DNA of 64,000 bases from Trueperaceae bacterium (GCA_036381595.1 DASVCN010000035.1:21561-85560); one strand, 5' to 3'. Numbered from the stretch's first letter, positions 26,733 through 36,312 are shown. Numbers and translations: made by a program. Notes: a model not told the origin generated them from the letters alone.

Positions 26733-27068
26733 GTGAGCCTGAAAGACGCCAACCTCGCCGTCCGCTTCCTCCTCGAACTGGCGACGCTGGTGGCCCTCGG
26801 CTACTGGGGTTTCGGCGTCGGCGCTGGAGCGCTGCAGCGCTTCGCGCTAGGTCTGGGCGCGCCCCTCCTCGCCGCTCTTCTGTGGGGCCTCTTCGTCGCG
26901 CCCAGGTCCCGGGCGCGGCTCGCGGAACCACTTCGATACGGCATCGGGCTGCTGATCATGCTCGCTGGAGCGCTCGCTCTCGCTGCCAGCGGCGAGCACT
27001 CCCTGGCTCTCGTTTTCGCACTGGTAATCCTCCTCAATACCTCTCTGGTCGTGCTGTGGCGGCCGTGA
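26733..27068 (+). CDS. DUF2568 (YrdB) family membrane protein
   Basis: A 111-residue protein starting VSLKDANLAVRFLLELATLV, the signature opening of DUF2568, with four hydrophobic helices. The Trp-rich end of the helix 2-3 region is typical (GYWGFGVG, WGLFVAPRSRARL). Function unknown. Its TGA overlaps the GTG of the next gene by 4 nt (GTGA), so the two are co-translated. Confidence 0.85.
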   Translation: MSLKDANLAVRFLLELATLVALGYWGFGVGAGALQRFALGLGAPLLAALLWGLFVAPRSRARLAEPLRYGIGLLIMLAGALALAASGEHSLALVFALVILLNTSLVVLWRP

Positions 27069-27937
27069 ACTTCAGGCAGTCGCTCCTTCCCAACGGCCAC
27101 ACGATCGGTTTCGACGATCTGGGCAGCGAACGTGGCGAGCCGTTTCTCTTCTTCCACGGCACCCCTGCCAGCCGAATCAACTTCCGCTTCTTCGATGCGG
27201 ACGAGGTTATTCGCGAGCGCCAGCTAAGGGTGATCTGCCCCGACCGGCCCGGCATCGGAGGGAGTTCTCCGCAGGCGGATCGCACCACGGCCGACTGGGC
27301 CGAAGACATGGAGTTGCTGCTGGATGAACTGGGGCTCGAGCGAGTCACCCTGCTGGCACACTCCGGCGGGGGGCCTTACGCCCTCAGCTGCGCCGCTCAC
27401 ATCCCCCAACGCGTGAAGGCGATCGGTCTAGTCGCCGGCTCGCCGCTCGACTACGGCAACGAGGTCGAGGGCACCAACGCCGATTCGGAGCGTTTCCTCG
27501 AGCTGTGCGCGAGGCGTCCCGCGGTGGCTCGCGGCCTGCTGCGGCTCATGAGGTTCGCCTCGTTCGCCGCGCCTGATCTCTTCGTGCGCCAGGCATCGTC
27601 GATACTGCCGCGCTGCGACCGGGAGGTGATGGAAGAGCCGGAGATGAAGCGGGTCTTCCTCCGCATGGTGCAAGAGGCGCTCCGCCAGGGCCCGGCGGGA
27701 GCTCAGCAGGACGGCGCCTCGATGTTTGGCCCGTGGCGGTTGCCTCTGGAGGAGATCGGGGCGCCGGTGCTGCTCTGGTACGGGAGCGAGGACCGTAACG
27801 TGCCGCCGCAAGTGGGTGAGTGGTACAGCGAGAAGATCGACGACAGCGAACTCTCCCTCCTCACCGGCGAAGGCCACCTTTCGATAATGGTGAGGCACGG
27901 CCGCAGCATCATCGAATCGTTGCTCGCGAGGACCTAG
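27065..27937 (+). CDS. Alpha/beta hydrolase
   Basis: A 290-residue alpha/beta hydrolase. The oxyanion loop is FHGTPASRIN, the nucleophile Ser sits in LLAHSGGGPYAL, the acid is the Asp in YGSEDRNVPP and the His is in GEGHLSIM. The substrate is unknown; close relatives are annotated as generic esterases. The start is the GTG at 27065 inside the DUF2568 stop. The stop overlaps the stop of the convergent ABC-2 gene in CTAG (27934-27937). Confidence 0.88.
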   Translation: MNFRQSLLPNGHTIGFDDLGSERGEPFLFFHGTPASRINFRFFDADEVIRERQLRVICPDRPGIGGSSPQADRTTADWAEDMELLLDELGLERVTLLAHSGGGPYALSCAAHIPQRVKAIGLVAGSPLDYGNEVEGTNADSERFLELCARRPAVARGLLRLMRFASFAAPDLFVRQASSILPRCDREVMEEPEMKRVFLRMVQEALRQGPAGAQQDGASMFGPWRLPLEEIGAPVLLWYGSEDRNVPPQVGEWYSEKIDDSELSLLTGEGHLSIMVRHGRSIIESLLART

Positions 27938-28749
27938 ATCCGAGCGACCAGGCGTTCCCGCCGCAACGTACGGACCCCGTACCAGAGCAGCGCCAGGGCG
28001 ATCGCCCAGATCAGCAGTCCCAGCAGCAGCACCAGACCGATACTGAAGTAGATGACGCCTACGGCCTGACTGACCATCAGCAGGACTATCGGAAGCACCA
28101 CCACCCCACCCAGCTGGTACGCCTCCTGCACCGTGTTCACGCGGGCCGAGACGAGCACTCCACCAGCCAGTCCGAAGGCGGCGACGGCCGGCGCTACCCA
28201 GAGAGCCAGTACCAGCCACATCAGGTTGGGGAAGAAGATGCCGCCCATCGTGCGGTAGTTGGTGATGTTGACGACCAGCGAGTAGGCAACGAAGCCGAGG
28301 AGCGCCACGGCTACCGCGGCGAGCCAGGGCGCCATCAGCTTCGCCGTTACCAGTTCCCGGTCGCTGGTGGGCGTGTAGAGAAGCGCCTCCAGGGTCTTGC
28401 GCTCCTTCTCGCCCGCGAACGAGTCGGCGGCGATGACGTTGGCGACCATTATCGGAACGATCAGGTAGAGCGGTGCGAAGATGTAGACCAGCAACATCAG
28501 CAGCAGCCGCTGCTCCTCGTTCCGGCCTTCCATCACCGCCTGCAGCCCCGCGGGCATCGCCTCGAGCAGCTGCGACAGGTCGTTTCCGGCGCCCGGCAGG
28601 TTTACGAGGTTGGGTGCGAACGAGGCCAGTGCCGGCAGCGCCACGAGAACGACGATCGGCACGATCACAAGGGGCAGCATTATCGCCCTGCTCTGCCGCA
28701 CGACCGACAGGTCCTTGCGGATGATCGCCCGGACGGCTCGCCAGTTCAC
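27934..28749 (-). CDS. ABC-2 type transporter permease
   Basis: A 271-residue membrane protein with six helices: a first helix (AIMLPLVIVPIVVLVALPAL), a long extracytoplasmic loop, then the conserved NVIAADSFAGEKERKTLEALLYTPTS region, split here as AADSFAGEKERKTLEALLYT, typical of ABC-2/NatB-like exporters. It starts inside the last codons of the ATPase gene (4-nt overlap), so the two make one exporter. Substrate unknown. Confidence 0.88.
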   Translation of the reverse strand: MNWRAVRAIIRKDLSVVRQSRAIMLPLVIVPIVVLVALPALASFAPNLVNLPGAGNDLSQLLEAMPAGLQAVMEGRNEEQRLLLMLLVYIFAPLYLIVPIMVANVIAADSFAGEKERKTLEALLYTPTSDRELVTAKLMAPWLAAVAVALLGFVAYSLVVNITNYRTMGGIFFPNLMWLVLALWVAPAVAAFGLAGGVLVSARVNTVQEAYQLGGVVVLPIVLLMVSQAVGVIYFSIGLVLLLGLLIWAIALALLWYGVRTLRRERLVARI

Positions 28750-29687
28750 GCCGTGGCTCCGCTCTGCCGGTCGTAGAGTTCGAAGTAGACGTCCTCGAGT
28801 GAGGGCTCCGACGTCTCGACGCTGTAGATGTGGAGGCCCTCGGCGGCCAGGAGCCTCACCAGCTCGGGGATCAGTTCGCGCTCCACGGTCGTCACCTGCA
28901 AGGTGCCGCCAGTGCCTGTCGCGGTGCCGAACTCAGGGCGGGAGCGCAGGAGGGTGAGCGCCCTGCCGAGTTCGCCATCGCCCAGCTGCAGCTCGATCGA
29001 CCGCCGCATGCCCAGGTCGCGCGCCAGTTCGTGGGGAGCGCCCAACGCCACCACCCGCCCCTTCTCGAGAACCGCTACCCGTTGGCACAGCTGTTGCGCC
29101 TGCGCCAGGTTGTGGGTGCACAGAAGCACGGTCCGGCCCTCCTCGCGGCTCAGTCGGCCGATCAGCTCGTTCACGCCCTTAGTCGCGACCGGATCGAGCC
29201 CGCTCGTGGGCTCGTCGAGGAAGAGCAGTTCCGGCTCGTGGATGAGAGTCCGGGCGAGCGCCAGCCGCTGTTTCATCCCCTTGCTGTAGCTCCCGACCCG
29301 GTCATCAGCGGCCCCGATCAGGCCGTAGCCTGCCAGAAGAGCGGTCGTCCGGCCGGCCACCTCCCGCTTCGGTACCCCGTACAGCTCCGCGAAGTAGTGC
29401 AGGGTGTCTCGTCCCGTCATCCGGTCGTCTACCGACGGCGTTTCCGTCGAAACGCCGGTGCGGCGCCTTATCTGCGTACCGTCCCGGGAGGGATCGAGGC
29501 CGAAGACGGAGGCGCTTCCGGAGGTCGGCTCGAGCAGGCCGTTCAGCAGTCGCACGGTGGTGGTCTTGCCGGCGCCGTTGTGCCCCAGTAGTCCGAAAAC
29601 CTCCCCGGCCGCTACCTCGAAGCTGGCTGCGTCGAGTGCGAGGTTGTCGCCGAAGGCGCGCGTGAGGTTCCTGAGGGATATAACCAT
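28746..29687 (-). CDS. ABC-2 exporter ATP-binding protein
   Basis: About 313 residues from the ATG at 29687 (MVISLRNLTRAFG); an in-frame upstream start at 29711 would add eight residues. Walker A is GHNGAGKTT, the signature YSKGMKQRLALARTL, Walker B LLFLDEPTSGLDP and the switch His CTHNLAQ. A C-terminal domain of about 90 residues, as in NatA/DrrA-type exporters, follows. It works with the adjacent permease. Confidence 0.9.
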   Translation of the reverse strand: MVISLRNLTRAFGDNLALDAASFEVAAGEVFGLLGHNGAGKTTTVRLLNGLLEPTSGSASVFGLDPSRDGTQIRRRTGVSTETPSVDDRMTGRDTLHYFAELYGVPKREVAGRTTALLAGYGLIGAADDRVGSYSKGMKQRLALARTLIHEPELLFLDEPTSGLDPVATKGVNELIGRLSREEGRTVLLCTHNLAQAQQLCQRVAVLEKGRVVALGAPHELARDLGMRRSIELQLGDGELGRALTLLRSRPEFGTATGTGGTLQVTTVERELIPELVRLLAAEGLHIYSVETSEPSLEDVYFELYDRQSGATA

Positions 29688-29715
29688 CTCCACAGTAGCC
29701 GAGTATCGCACGCCC

Positions 29716-29721
29716 TATACT
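29716..29721 (+). promoter_or_regulatory. -10 box of leaderless HD-GYP gene
   Basis: TATACT is followed by 7 nt and the GTG at 29729; no ribosome site is present. The -35 is weak. Confidence 0.55.
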
Positions 29722-29728
29722 CCGGTTC

Positions 29729-31156
29729 GTGCCGACGTTCCGCGCTCTGATGGGGCCTATCATCGCCTCACTGGTGGCGCTGGCGCTGTTCCTGGTGATC
29801 TACGAGTCGCCCGGCCTCGACCCGCGGCTCGCCGCGCCTAAGTTCCACTTCTGGCTGGTCTCCGGGACCTCGTTGCTGGCGTTCGCCCTTGCGGTACTCG
29901 TAGGTTTCGCAGGGGCCCGCTCGGGGGACGCTCGCGTCGCCTACCTCGGCGCCGGATTCGCCGGCCTGGCCGGCTTCTTCTCGCTCCACGGCCTCGCGAC
30001 GCCGGGATTCCTGATCGGGCGGTCCGAGGTCACGGGCGTCGCCGCCGAGCTCTCGTTGATGTCGCTGGCGATCTGGATGTACCTCGCCGCCTACCGCCGC
30101 CCGAACGACGAAGGCGCCGGTATGGTTCGGACGCTCCTCGTCTGGGTTCTCTTCCTCGTCACCGTCGTTACGGTTGGACTCGCTCGGCCCGACCTGGCCC
30201 GCTTCATACCGGTCGATGACGATCCGCTCCGCTGGGGTGTCACTACCCTGGTGATCGTGCTGCTGCTCGCCGCCGGAGCACGCTTCCTAGAGGGCTACAG
30301 GTTGTCACGCTCGGCACTGCACCTGGTGATGCTCTACCTGGTTGGCCTCCTCGCCGTATCGCAGGTGATCATGGTCATGGGGGTGGTATTCCAGCTGAGC
30401 TGGTGGATCTACCACGCACTGTTGCTGATAGCGGTCGTGTCCATGCTGGTCACGGTCGCTGGCCAGCTGCAAGCCGGCACGCTCTCCATCGGACTCGGTT
30501 CGCTCCTCACCGACGATGCGGAGCGGCGGCTGGCCTACGGACTGAGGCCAGAGGTCAGGGCGCTCGTGGTCGCCACCGAGGCGAAAGACCGCTATACGGC
30601 AGGGCACATGCAGAGAGTCGCCGGGTTCGCGGTGAGGCTGGGCCGGGCCGCGGGCCTTGGCCCCGAGGACCTGAGGGCGCTGGCACAGGCCGCGGTCGTT
30701 CACGACGTGGGCAAGATCGAGGTGCCGGACGCGGTCCTCAACAAGCCCGGAACACTGCTCGAGCAGGAGATCGATCTGATCAGGAGCCATCCCGACGTGG
30801 GGGCGCGAATAGGCGAAGCGCTGGGGATGCACCGCCGGGAACTCGAGGTCATCCGCCATCACCACGAGCGTTGGGACGGCAGCGGCTATCCCGACGGTCT
30901 GAGTGGCGAGGAGATCCCGAAGCTCGCTCGGGTGCTCTCGATCGCCGACGTGTACGACGCTCTGACGTCGGATCGCTCCTACCGCGATGCCTGGAGTCCC
31001 GAGGCCGCTCGACAGCACATAAGCCGAGAAGCTGGGCGCTCCTTCGACCCCGAACTGGCGCGCGCCTGGCTCGATATGAACTCCGGTAGCCAGCTCGAAG
31101 CGGGCCGCGAGGCCCAGCCGCTCAAGGGGATGTTAGGCGTCCAAGGGGCAGAGTAG
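29729..31156 (+). CDS. Seven-helix membrane HD-GYP protein, predicted c-di-GMP phosphodiesterase
   Basis: A 475-residue protein. The first ~250 residues form seven helices (IIASLVALALFLVIYESPG through YHALLLIAVVSMLVTVAGQL), a membrane sensor with several Trp/His in its loops. The HD-GYP domain follows: DRYTAGHMQRVAGFA, VVHDVGKIEVPDAVL, SHPDVGARI, RHHHERWDGSGYPDGL and IADVYDALTSDRSYR, all catalytic positions intact. Alone on the plus strand, divergent from the ABC-2 exporter with a very short intergenic space. With the first HD-GYP protein and the GGEEF cyclase it makes three c-di-GMP enzymes in 29 kb. Confidence 0.9.
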   Translation: MPTFRALMGPIIASLVALALFLVIYESPGLDPRLAAPKFHFWLVSGTSLLAFALAVLVGFAGARSGDARVAYLGAGFAGLAGFFSLHGLATPGFLIGRSEVTGVAAELSLMSLAIWMYLAAYRRPNDEGAGMVRTLLVWVLFLVTVVTVGLARPDLARFIPVDDDPLRWGVTTLVIVLLLAAGARFLEGYRLSRSALHLVMLYLVGLLAVSQVIMVMGVVFQLSWWIYHALLLIAVVSMLVTVAGQLQAGTLSIGLGSLLTDDAERRLAYGLRPEVRALVVATEAKDRYTAGHMQRVAGFAVRLGRAAGLGPEDLRALAQAAVVHDVGKIEVPDAVLNKPGTLLEQEIDLIRSHPDVGARIGEALGMHRRELEVIRHHHERWDGSGYPDGLSGEEIPKLARVLSIADVYDALTSDRSYRDAWSPEAARQHISREAGRSFDPELARAWLDMNSGSQLEAGREAQPLKGMLGVQGAE

Positions 31157-31196
31157 CGAACTGGCTGGTGCCCGAGCGGGGAGGCGCAAGGGATCG

Positions 31197-32060
31197 TCAG
31201 AGGGCGGGAACCATCACGAACGCGGCGTAGAACTGGGGCCTCGCGCCGCCCAGGTCGATGACCGAGAGCACGGCGCGCCAGCGACGTTCCTCTTCGAGGC
31301 GGGTCCACACGCTCGCGCCGGACTGTCCGCCTGGGGCGCGAAGCCAGCCCGCTCGCTCGAGCTGCTCCTCGAAGTGGCGCTGGAGTTCGTCGGCGGACAT
31401 GTCGGTGAACACGACCGCGCTCGAAGAGGCCTGTTCCTCCAGGTAGGTTCCGCCGTGAAGGGTGATCTCGCTGCCCGGCGGGGCCGCCAGCTTCGGCAGC
31501 GGGATGTCGAGCGGCTGGTCGATCCGCTGCTCACCCGAGCAGGGGCTGTAGACGACCTGGGTGTTCAGCTCGAGCCGGACGTCGGTGAACCCCTCTGCCG
31601 TTCCGAACGAGTTCATGTGGATGAAGGCCAGGTCCTCCGGGGCGCAGTAGAGAGCGGAAACGTGAGCGTTCACGGGCGTGAAGCCCACCGGTTGGCCCTG
31701 TTGCTGGACGCTCCAACCAGCCCGGTTGAACGACTGCTCGAGCAGAGCCAGGGTGTCGTCGGGCGGCAGCGGGCTGTCGAGGACAATCTGGGTGTGCACG
31801 AGTTCGCCGTCCGCACCGTAGTTGGCGAGGCTGCCCAGCAGGTCGAGCTCGTCGGGAAGAGGCAGTTCGACGGGGATGCCTTCCGGTAGACCGCGCGGGG
31901 TGAGCTCTACGCGCAGCCCGCCCCCGTCGCCCCACGGGCCCAGAAGCCTTCGGGCGAGGGCGAGCGCGGCGTCTTCGTCGTCCTGCGCTTGGGCCGATGG
32001 CGTCAACGCCAGTAGGAGGAGGGTCACTGCCGCGAATGCTCGCCTGGCCGCCGACTTCAC
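31197..32060 (-). CDS. Secreted hypothetical protein with internal duplication
   Basis: A 287-residue protein with a Sec signal peptide (RRAFAAVTLLLLALTPSAQAQ). Two similar segments can be seen: DTLALLEQSFNRAGWSVQQQG and DELQRHFEEQLERAGWLRAPG, each preceded by a beta region containing a Leu-Pro-rich strand (VELPLPDELDLLGS; IPLPKLAAPPGSE). One pair of Cys (LYCAPED, YSPCSG) may form a disulphide. The start is a GTG after GAGGAACGAA. Family not recognised; likely periplasmic or cell-surface. Confidence 0.7.
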   Translation of the reverse strand: MKSAARRAFAAVTLLLLALTPSAQAQDDEDAALALARRLLGPWGDGGGLRVELTPRGLPEGIPVELPLPDELDLLGSLANYGADGELVHTQIVLDSPLPPDDTLALLEQSFNRAGWSVQQQGQPVGFTPVNAHVSALYCAPEDLAFIHMNSFGTAEGFTDVRLELNTQVVYSPCSGEQRIDQPLDIPLPKLAAPPGSEITLHGGTYLEEQASSSAVVFTDMSADELQRHFEEQLERAGWLRAPGGQSGASVWTRLEEERRWRAVLSVIDLGGARPQFYAAFVMVPAL

Positions 32061-32160
32061 TTCGTTCCTCGTTTCCCTGGAATCGCCCAGTCGTTGCGTC
32101 CGAGTATAGGTCCACTGCGCCGTGCGGCGGAGTTGGGGAAGGTGAAGGTCGTCTTCAGAA

Positions 32161-34257
32161 TCACGTCACCCGCTGCCTTCGGAGCAGCACCGCGTTGAGG
32201 GCGACGATCACCGTCGAGGCGCTCATGAATATCGCGCCCACGGCGGGGGAGAGGAGCAGCCCCCAGGCGTAGGCGGCGCCAGCGGCGAGAGGCAGTGCCA
32301 GGGCGTTGTAGCCGGTCGCCCAAAAGAGGTTCTGGACCATCTTCCGGTAGGAGGCCCTGGAGAGCGTGAGTGCCCTGACCACGTCGAGAGGGTCGTTTTC
32401 GATGAGCACCAGGTCGGCCGATTCGATGGCTACATCGGTACCTGCTCCGATAGCTATGCCCAGGTTCGCCTCGAGCAGCGCCGGGGCGTCGTTGATGCCG
32501 TCGCCGACGAAGGCCACCGGTCCGCTGCGAGCCAGCTGTGCCACCAGCCGCGCCTTGTCGCCCGGCATCACCCTCGCGTAGTAACGATCTATGCCCAGGT
32601 CCTTCGCCACCGTCGCGGCGACCGCCTCGGCGTCGCCGGTGATCATGACCGGCTCGATCCGCAGCGCACGAAGCCGCTCGACCGCCTCCTTGGCACTCGG
32701 CCGGACCTTGTCCGCCAAGGGGAAGAGGGCCAGGACGCTCTTCTCGTCGAAGAGAGCGATGACGCTCTCGCCACGTCCTTCTGCCTCTGTCAATCTAGGC
32801 CGCAATGCGCTCGGGAGTTCCAGGCCGGACTCCTTCGCCCACTCCGGCCGGCCCACCCGGTAGCGGTGGCCCGCCACCTTTCCGCTCACGCCGCTGCCCG
32901 CTTCCACCTCGAAATCCGTCACCGCGGGCGCCTGCAGTCCCCTCTCCTCCGCTGCCTCGACGAGGGCTCTCCCCAACGGGTGCTCGCTCCGCGCTTCCAG
33001 TGCTGCCGCCACGCGCAGCGCTTCCGACTCGTCCAGCGATGCCGTGTAGATCTCGCGCATGCCGAAGGCGCCTTCGGTGAGGGTGCCGGTCTTGTCGAAG
33101 GCGACCACCTTCAGGTCGCGCGCCCGCTCGAACGCTTCGCGGTTGCGCACCAGGATGCCGTTGCTCGCCGACATCGAAGTCGCGTTCACGATCACCAGAG
33201 GGATGGCGAGGCCGAGGGCGTGAGGGCACGCCATCACCAGTACCGTGACGGTGCGGGTGAGTGCGAAGCCGACGTCGAAGCCGGCTACCAGCCAGGCGAT
33301 GAGGGTGACCGTGCCTGCCGCGACGGCGATGTAGGTGAGCCAGGCGGCGGCGCGGTCGGCCAGGCCCTGGAAGCGGCTGCGCGAGGTCTGGGCGTCGGCG
33401 ACGAGACGCTGGATCTGGTTGAGGGTTGTGCGATCGCCGGTTCGCGTTACTTCGACCGTGAGCGCCCCCTCGCCGTTCACGGAGCCGGCGACGACCTCGT
33501 CGCCCGGCTCCTTCCTGTCTGGCCTCGATTCACCGGTGAGGAACGCCTCGTTGACGCTCGAGCGCCCCTCGGTCACCCTGCCGTCGGCGGGTACCTGCTC
33601 GCCGGGACGAACCAGGATCAGGTCGCCCGTGTGCAGGTCGGCCACCGGCACATCGGCTGTCCGCCCCTCCGTGAGCCGGTGGGCGGTGTCTGGCACCAGC
33701 GAGGCGAGGTGCTCGAGCGCTCTGCTGGCACCCCGCACCGACGCCATCTCGATCCAGTGACCGAGCAGCATCACCAGAACGAGGGTGGCGAGCTCCCAGT
33801 AGAGCGCCATCCCCTCGAGTCCCAGGCTCACCGCGAGGCTGTAGGCGAAGGCGACGGTTATGGCCAGGCCTATCAGCGTCATCATCCCAGGCTTCCTCGC
33901 GGAGAGCTCGGCGATGGCACCGCGGATGAACACGCCACCTCCGTAGACGAAGAGCGCCGTTCCCAGGAGCGGCTGTACCCAAGGGAGGTCGGGGGCGGAG
34001 AAGCCGAACCACCCTTGCAGGTGGGGGTCGAAGTAGAGGATCGGCAGGGCCAGCAGCAGGCTCAGCCAGAAGCGCCGGCGGAACATCTCGGGGCTGTGCC
34101 CGGCGTGCTTGTCGTGGCCAGAGTGCTCGCTGTGGCGGCCCTCTCCGTCGTGCCCCGCGTATTCGCCATGGCCGCCGTGGCCACTGTGGGCGCTTTGGCC
34201 GCCCCGTTCGTCGTGGCCGGCGTGCGCACCGTGGTGCGTGTGGTCGTGATGTGCCAT
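32161..34257 (-). CDS. copB: Copper-translocating P-type ATPase, CopB (P1B-3) type
   Basis: About 698 residues from the ATG at 34257. The N-terminus is a metal-binding tail with some 17 His in 55 residues ([21 protein letters not shown]). Eight membrane helices follow, with the ion motif CPH ([13 protein letters not shown], about residue 344) rather than CPC, which marks P1B-3 pumps for Cu(II)/Cu(I). Other motifs: TGES in the actuator, DKTGTLTEG with the phosphorylated Asp, SEHPLGRAL in the nucleotide domain and [10 protein letters not shown]. It exports copper across the inner membrane. A CsoR-like palindrome lies 44 nt before the start. Confidence 0.92.
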   Translation of the reverse strand: MAHHDHTHHGAHAGHDERGGQSAHSGHGGHGEYAGHDGEGRHSEHSGHDKHAGHSPEMFRRRFWLSLLLALPILYFDPHLQGWFGFSAPDLPWVQPLLGTALFVYGGGVFIRGAIAELSARKPGMMTLIGLAITVAFAYSLAVSLGLEGMALYWELATLVLVMLLGHWIEMASVRGASRALEHLASLVPDTAHRLTEGRTADVPVADLHTGDLILVRPGEQVPADGRVTEGRSSVNEAFLTGESRPDRKEPGDEVVAGSVNGEGALTVEVTRTGDRTTLNQIQRLVADAQTSRSRFQGLADRAAAWLTYIAVAAGTVTLIAWLVAGFDVGFALTRTVTVLVMACPHALGLAIPLVIVNATSMSASNGILVRNREAFERARDLKVVAFDKTGTLTEGAFGMREIYTASLDESEALRVAAALEARSEHPLGRALVEAAEERGLQAPAVTDFEVEAGSGVSGKVAGHRYRVGRPEWAKESGLELPSALRPRLTEAEGRGESVIALFDEKSVLALFPLADKVRPSAKEAVERLRALRIEPVMITGDAEAVAATVAKDLGIDRYYARVMPGDKARLVAQLARSGPVAFVGDGINDAPALLEANLGIAIGAGTDVAIESADLVLIENDPLDVVRALTLSRASYRKMVQNLFWATGYNALALPLAAGAAYAWGLLLSPAVGAIFMSASTVIVALNAVLLRRQRVT

Positions 34258-34300
34258 CTGCAGCTCGACTGCCTCTCCGCCTTCCGGCCGGGAATCCCAC

Positions 34301-34318
34301 CCACCCCACCTGGGGTGG
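34301..34318 (-). promoter_or_regulatory. CsoR-like palindromic operator before copB
   Basis: CCACCCCA-CC-TGGGGTGG is a perfect 8-2-8 inverted repeat. Actinobacterial and Thermus CsoR sites share a G/C-rich core of this shape (CCACCCC...GGGGTGG). Its position just ahead of a copper pump fits a copper-responsive repressor, although no csoR gene is in the window. Confidence 0.6.
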
Positions 34319-34582
34319 CACCAGCGATTATCACCGCCCGGCCGACGGCTGTCAACGTCGGCCTTTACGACGCGACGAGTCCGGATCTTCGACCTAGCGT
34401 CAGGGCTGGGCCGGTTCGAGCGTGCCCGGCGGTCGGTAGGCAGGGCGCCCGGGAAGATGAGAGCCTTCTTACCCCGCGCGTCCGCTTGGAAAATCATTCA
34501 CTCCCTCCGTCGTACCGCCCGAATACCCTTGGTTGTGGCCAGGGGTTCTCACGGGGCTTACGGTTCGACTACGGGCAGCGAG

Positions 34583-35716
34583 ATGGGTGCCGGCAAGGGT
34601 TCATCGCGCGAACCTCACGGCAACCAGCAGCCAGCAACTCCAGCAGCCGTGAAACGGATGGGATACATGTTCGGCCTGGGTGGCGGCGTCTTCGCCCTGC
34701 TGCTGGGGAGCATCATCGAGTTCTATTCGGGGAAGAGGAACCTGGCCGAGATCGTCTCCTACCTGTTCATGGCGGGTCTGCTCGCGGGGCTGTTGATCGC
34801 TCTGATGAGAGCGGGCCGGAGCGTTCGGCGTCTCGAACTAGCCACCTTCGCGGTACTGTCGACCTTCTTCCTGATCCGACTCGGCATAGCGCTCTACCTC
34901 CCCGGTCAGACGCCGCACCAGATCACGGACCAGCTGAGCCGCTTCGGTTTCTGGTTCCCCACCCTCTACGCCAGCCTCCTTTTCATCCTGGGGGTGGACA
35001 GGGGTTGGCGGGTCTCGGCCGGGCACTTCATGCTCTCGCTCCTGCTGGCGCTGCCGTTCGTCGGGGACAGCGTCATCGCGGGTGAAACGCACGCTCTCTT
35101 CTCGCTCAGCCAGCTGTTCGTATCCAGCGCGGTCCTGATCGTCACCATGACCATCTTCGCGCGCTACACCGAGCGGGTGATCCGCGCGAACGCCGAGATG
35201 GAGCATCTGGCTCACACCGACTTCATCACCGAGCTGGGCAATCGCAGGCGGATGGAACGGGTGCTGGGGCAGGAGGTCAAGCGGGTGGAGCGGTACGGCG
35301 ACGCCCTCTCCCTACTCCTCCTGGACCTCGATCAGTTCAAGCGGGTGAACGACGCGCACGGTCATCCCGCCGGCGACCAGGTTCTGAGGGAGGTCGCTGC
35401 CCTCCTGGCGGCCGAGTCGCGAGCGAGCGACCATCTCGGCCGCTGGGGTGGTGAGGAGTTCGTGCTCATCCTCCCGCAGACGGAGCGGGCCGAAGCGCTC
35501 GAGCTGGCCAAGCGGATAATGTCGAGGGTCCGCGAGTATCCGTTCACCAAGGTGGGCAAGGTGACGGTGAGCATAGGTGGGGCGACCTGGGAGATCGGTG
35601 AACTGCCCCGCGACCTGATCAAGAGGGCAGACGACGCCCTCTATCAGGCGAAGGGGAAGGGTCGCGACCGAGTCGTGATGAGCGGCCCGCCCGAGTTGGA
35701 AACGGCCAGCGAGTGA
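34583..35716 (+). CDS. Membrane diguanylate cyclase (GGEEF) with inhibitory site
   Basis: About 377 residues from an ATG at 34583; the start is uncertain because no ribosome site is clear, and 34649 is another option. Six helices span roughly residues 25-190, then a short coiled segment and the GGDEF domain: TDFITELGNRRRMERVL, LLDLDQFKRVNDAHGHPAGD, RWGGEEFVLILPQT and RADDALYQAKGKGRDRV. RASD lies exactly five residues before GGEEF, the RxxD I-site that binds c-di-GMP for product inhibition. It makes c-di-GMP from two GTP. It faces the copB gene head to head. Confidence 0.88.
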   Translation: MGAGKGSSREPHGNQQPATPAAVKRMGYMFGLGGGVFALLLGSIIEFYSGKRNLAEIVSYLFMAGLLAGLLIALMRAGRSVRRLELATFAVLSTFFLIRLGIALYLPGQTPHQITDQLSRFGFWFPTLYASLLFILGVDRGWRVSAGHFMLSLLLALPFVGDSVIAGETHALFSLSQLFVSSAVLIVTMTIFARYTERVIRANAEMEHLAHTDFITELGNRRRMERVLGQEVKRVERYGDALSLLLLDLDQFKRVNDAHGHPAGDQVLREVAALLAAESRASDHLGRWGGEEFVLILPQTERAEALELAKRIMSRVREYPFTKVGKVTVSIGGATWEIGELPRDLIKRADDALYQAKGKGRDRVVMSGPPELETASE

Positions 35717-35726
35717 CTCGCCGGTT

Positions 35727-36293
35727 TCAGCCTTTCCGCTGACGGTGGCTGCGCACCTTCGTGCGATTGCCGCACACCTCCATGCTGCACCAGGTGCCGG
35801 ATCGGTTCTTGGAGGCATCGTAGAAGGCCCAGCGGCAGCTGTCGCTCTGGCAAGTCTTGAGGCGGCTCCAGGTCCCCTCGAGCATGGCCCGGTAGATCAC
35901 TGCCTGTAGTTCGCCGAGGGCGAAGGAGACTCCATCGCCGGCGGCGTGGAGTTCGACGCCTCCGTCATCGAGGTGATGGAGGTGCAGGGGCACGACTGCC
36001 GCGACCTGCTCGAGTTTGTCGAGCGAGTCGGGGTCGAGGGGCTCCCCGTTGTTGGCCCCGAGGCGCGAACGCAACGCCTCCCGGAACTCGACGACACGCA
36101 GGCGCTCCTCTTCGCTCACCCCGGTTCCCTCGTCCAGCAGGCCGTGATGCCGTAGCCACCCCGCCAACGCCTCTCTGCTGGCGAAGTCGTCCCGGCCCGA
36201 CTCCAGGTCGGCCGTGTTCACGAACCCCTGTAGGTAGGCGAGATCGCCGGGGGCTGGCTTCTTGCCGATCCGCAACTGCTCCGGGTTCCTCAT
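35727..36293 (-). CDS. CGNR zinc-finger transcriptional regulator (ABATE domain)
   Basis: About 188 residues from the ATG at 36293. The N-terminal ABATE domain (LAYLQGFVNTADLESGRDDF, LAGWLRHHGLL) is followed by a C-terminal CGNR zinc finger: CQSDSCRWAFYDASKNRSG, then WCSMEVCGNRTKVRSHR, with four Cys for zinc and the CGNR tetrad. Proteins of this family are presumed stress-related regulators. A palindrome GTAACTAGTTAC lies 20 nt upstream, shared with a divergent SRPBCC gene that is the likely target. Confidence 0.9.
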   Translation of the reverse strand: MRNPEQLRIGKKPAPGDLAYLQGFVNTADLESGRDDFASREALAGWLRHHGLLDEGTGVSEEERLRVVEFREALRSRLGANNGEPLDPDSLDKLEQVAAVVPLHLHHLDDGGVELHAAGDGVSFALGELQAVIYRAMLEGTWSRLKTCQSDSCRWAFYDASKNRSGTWCSMEVCGNRTKVRSHRQRKG

Positions 36294-36312
36294 ACGTAAC
36301 CAACGTATCACA

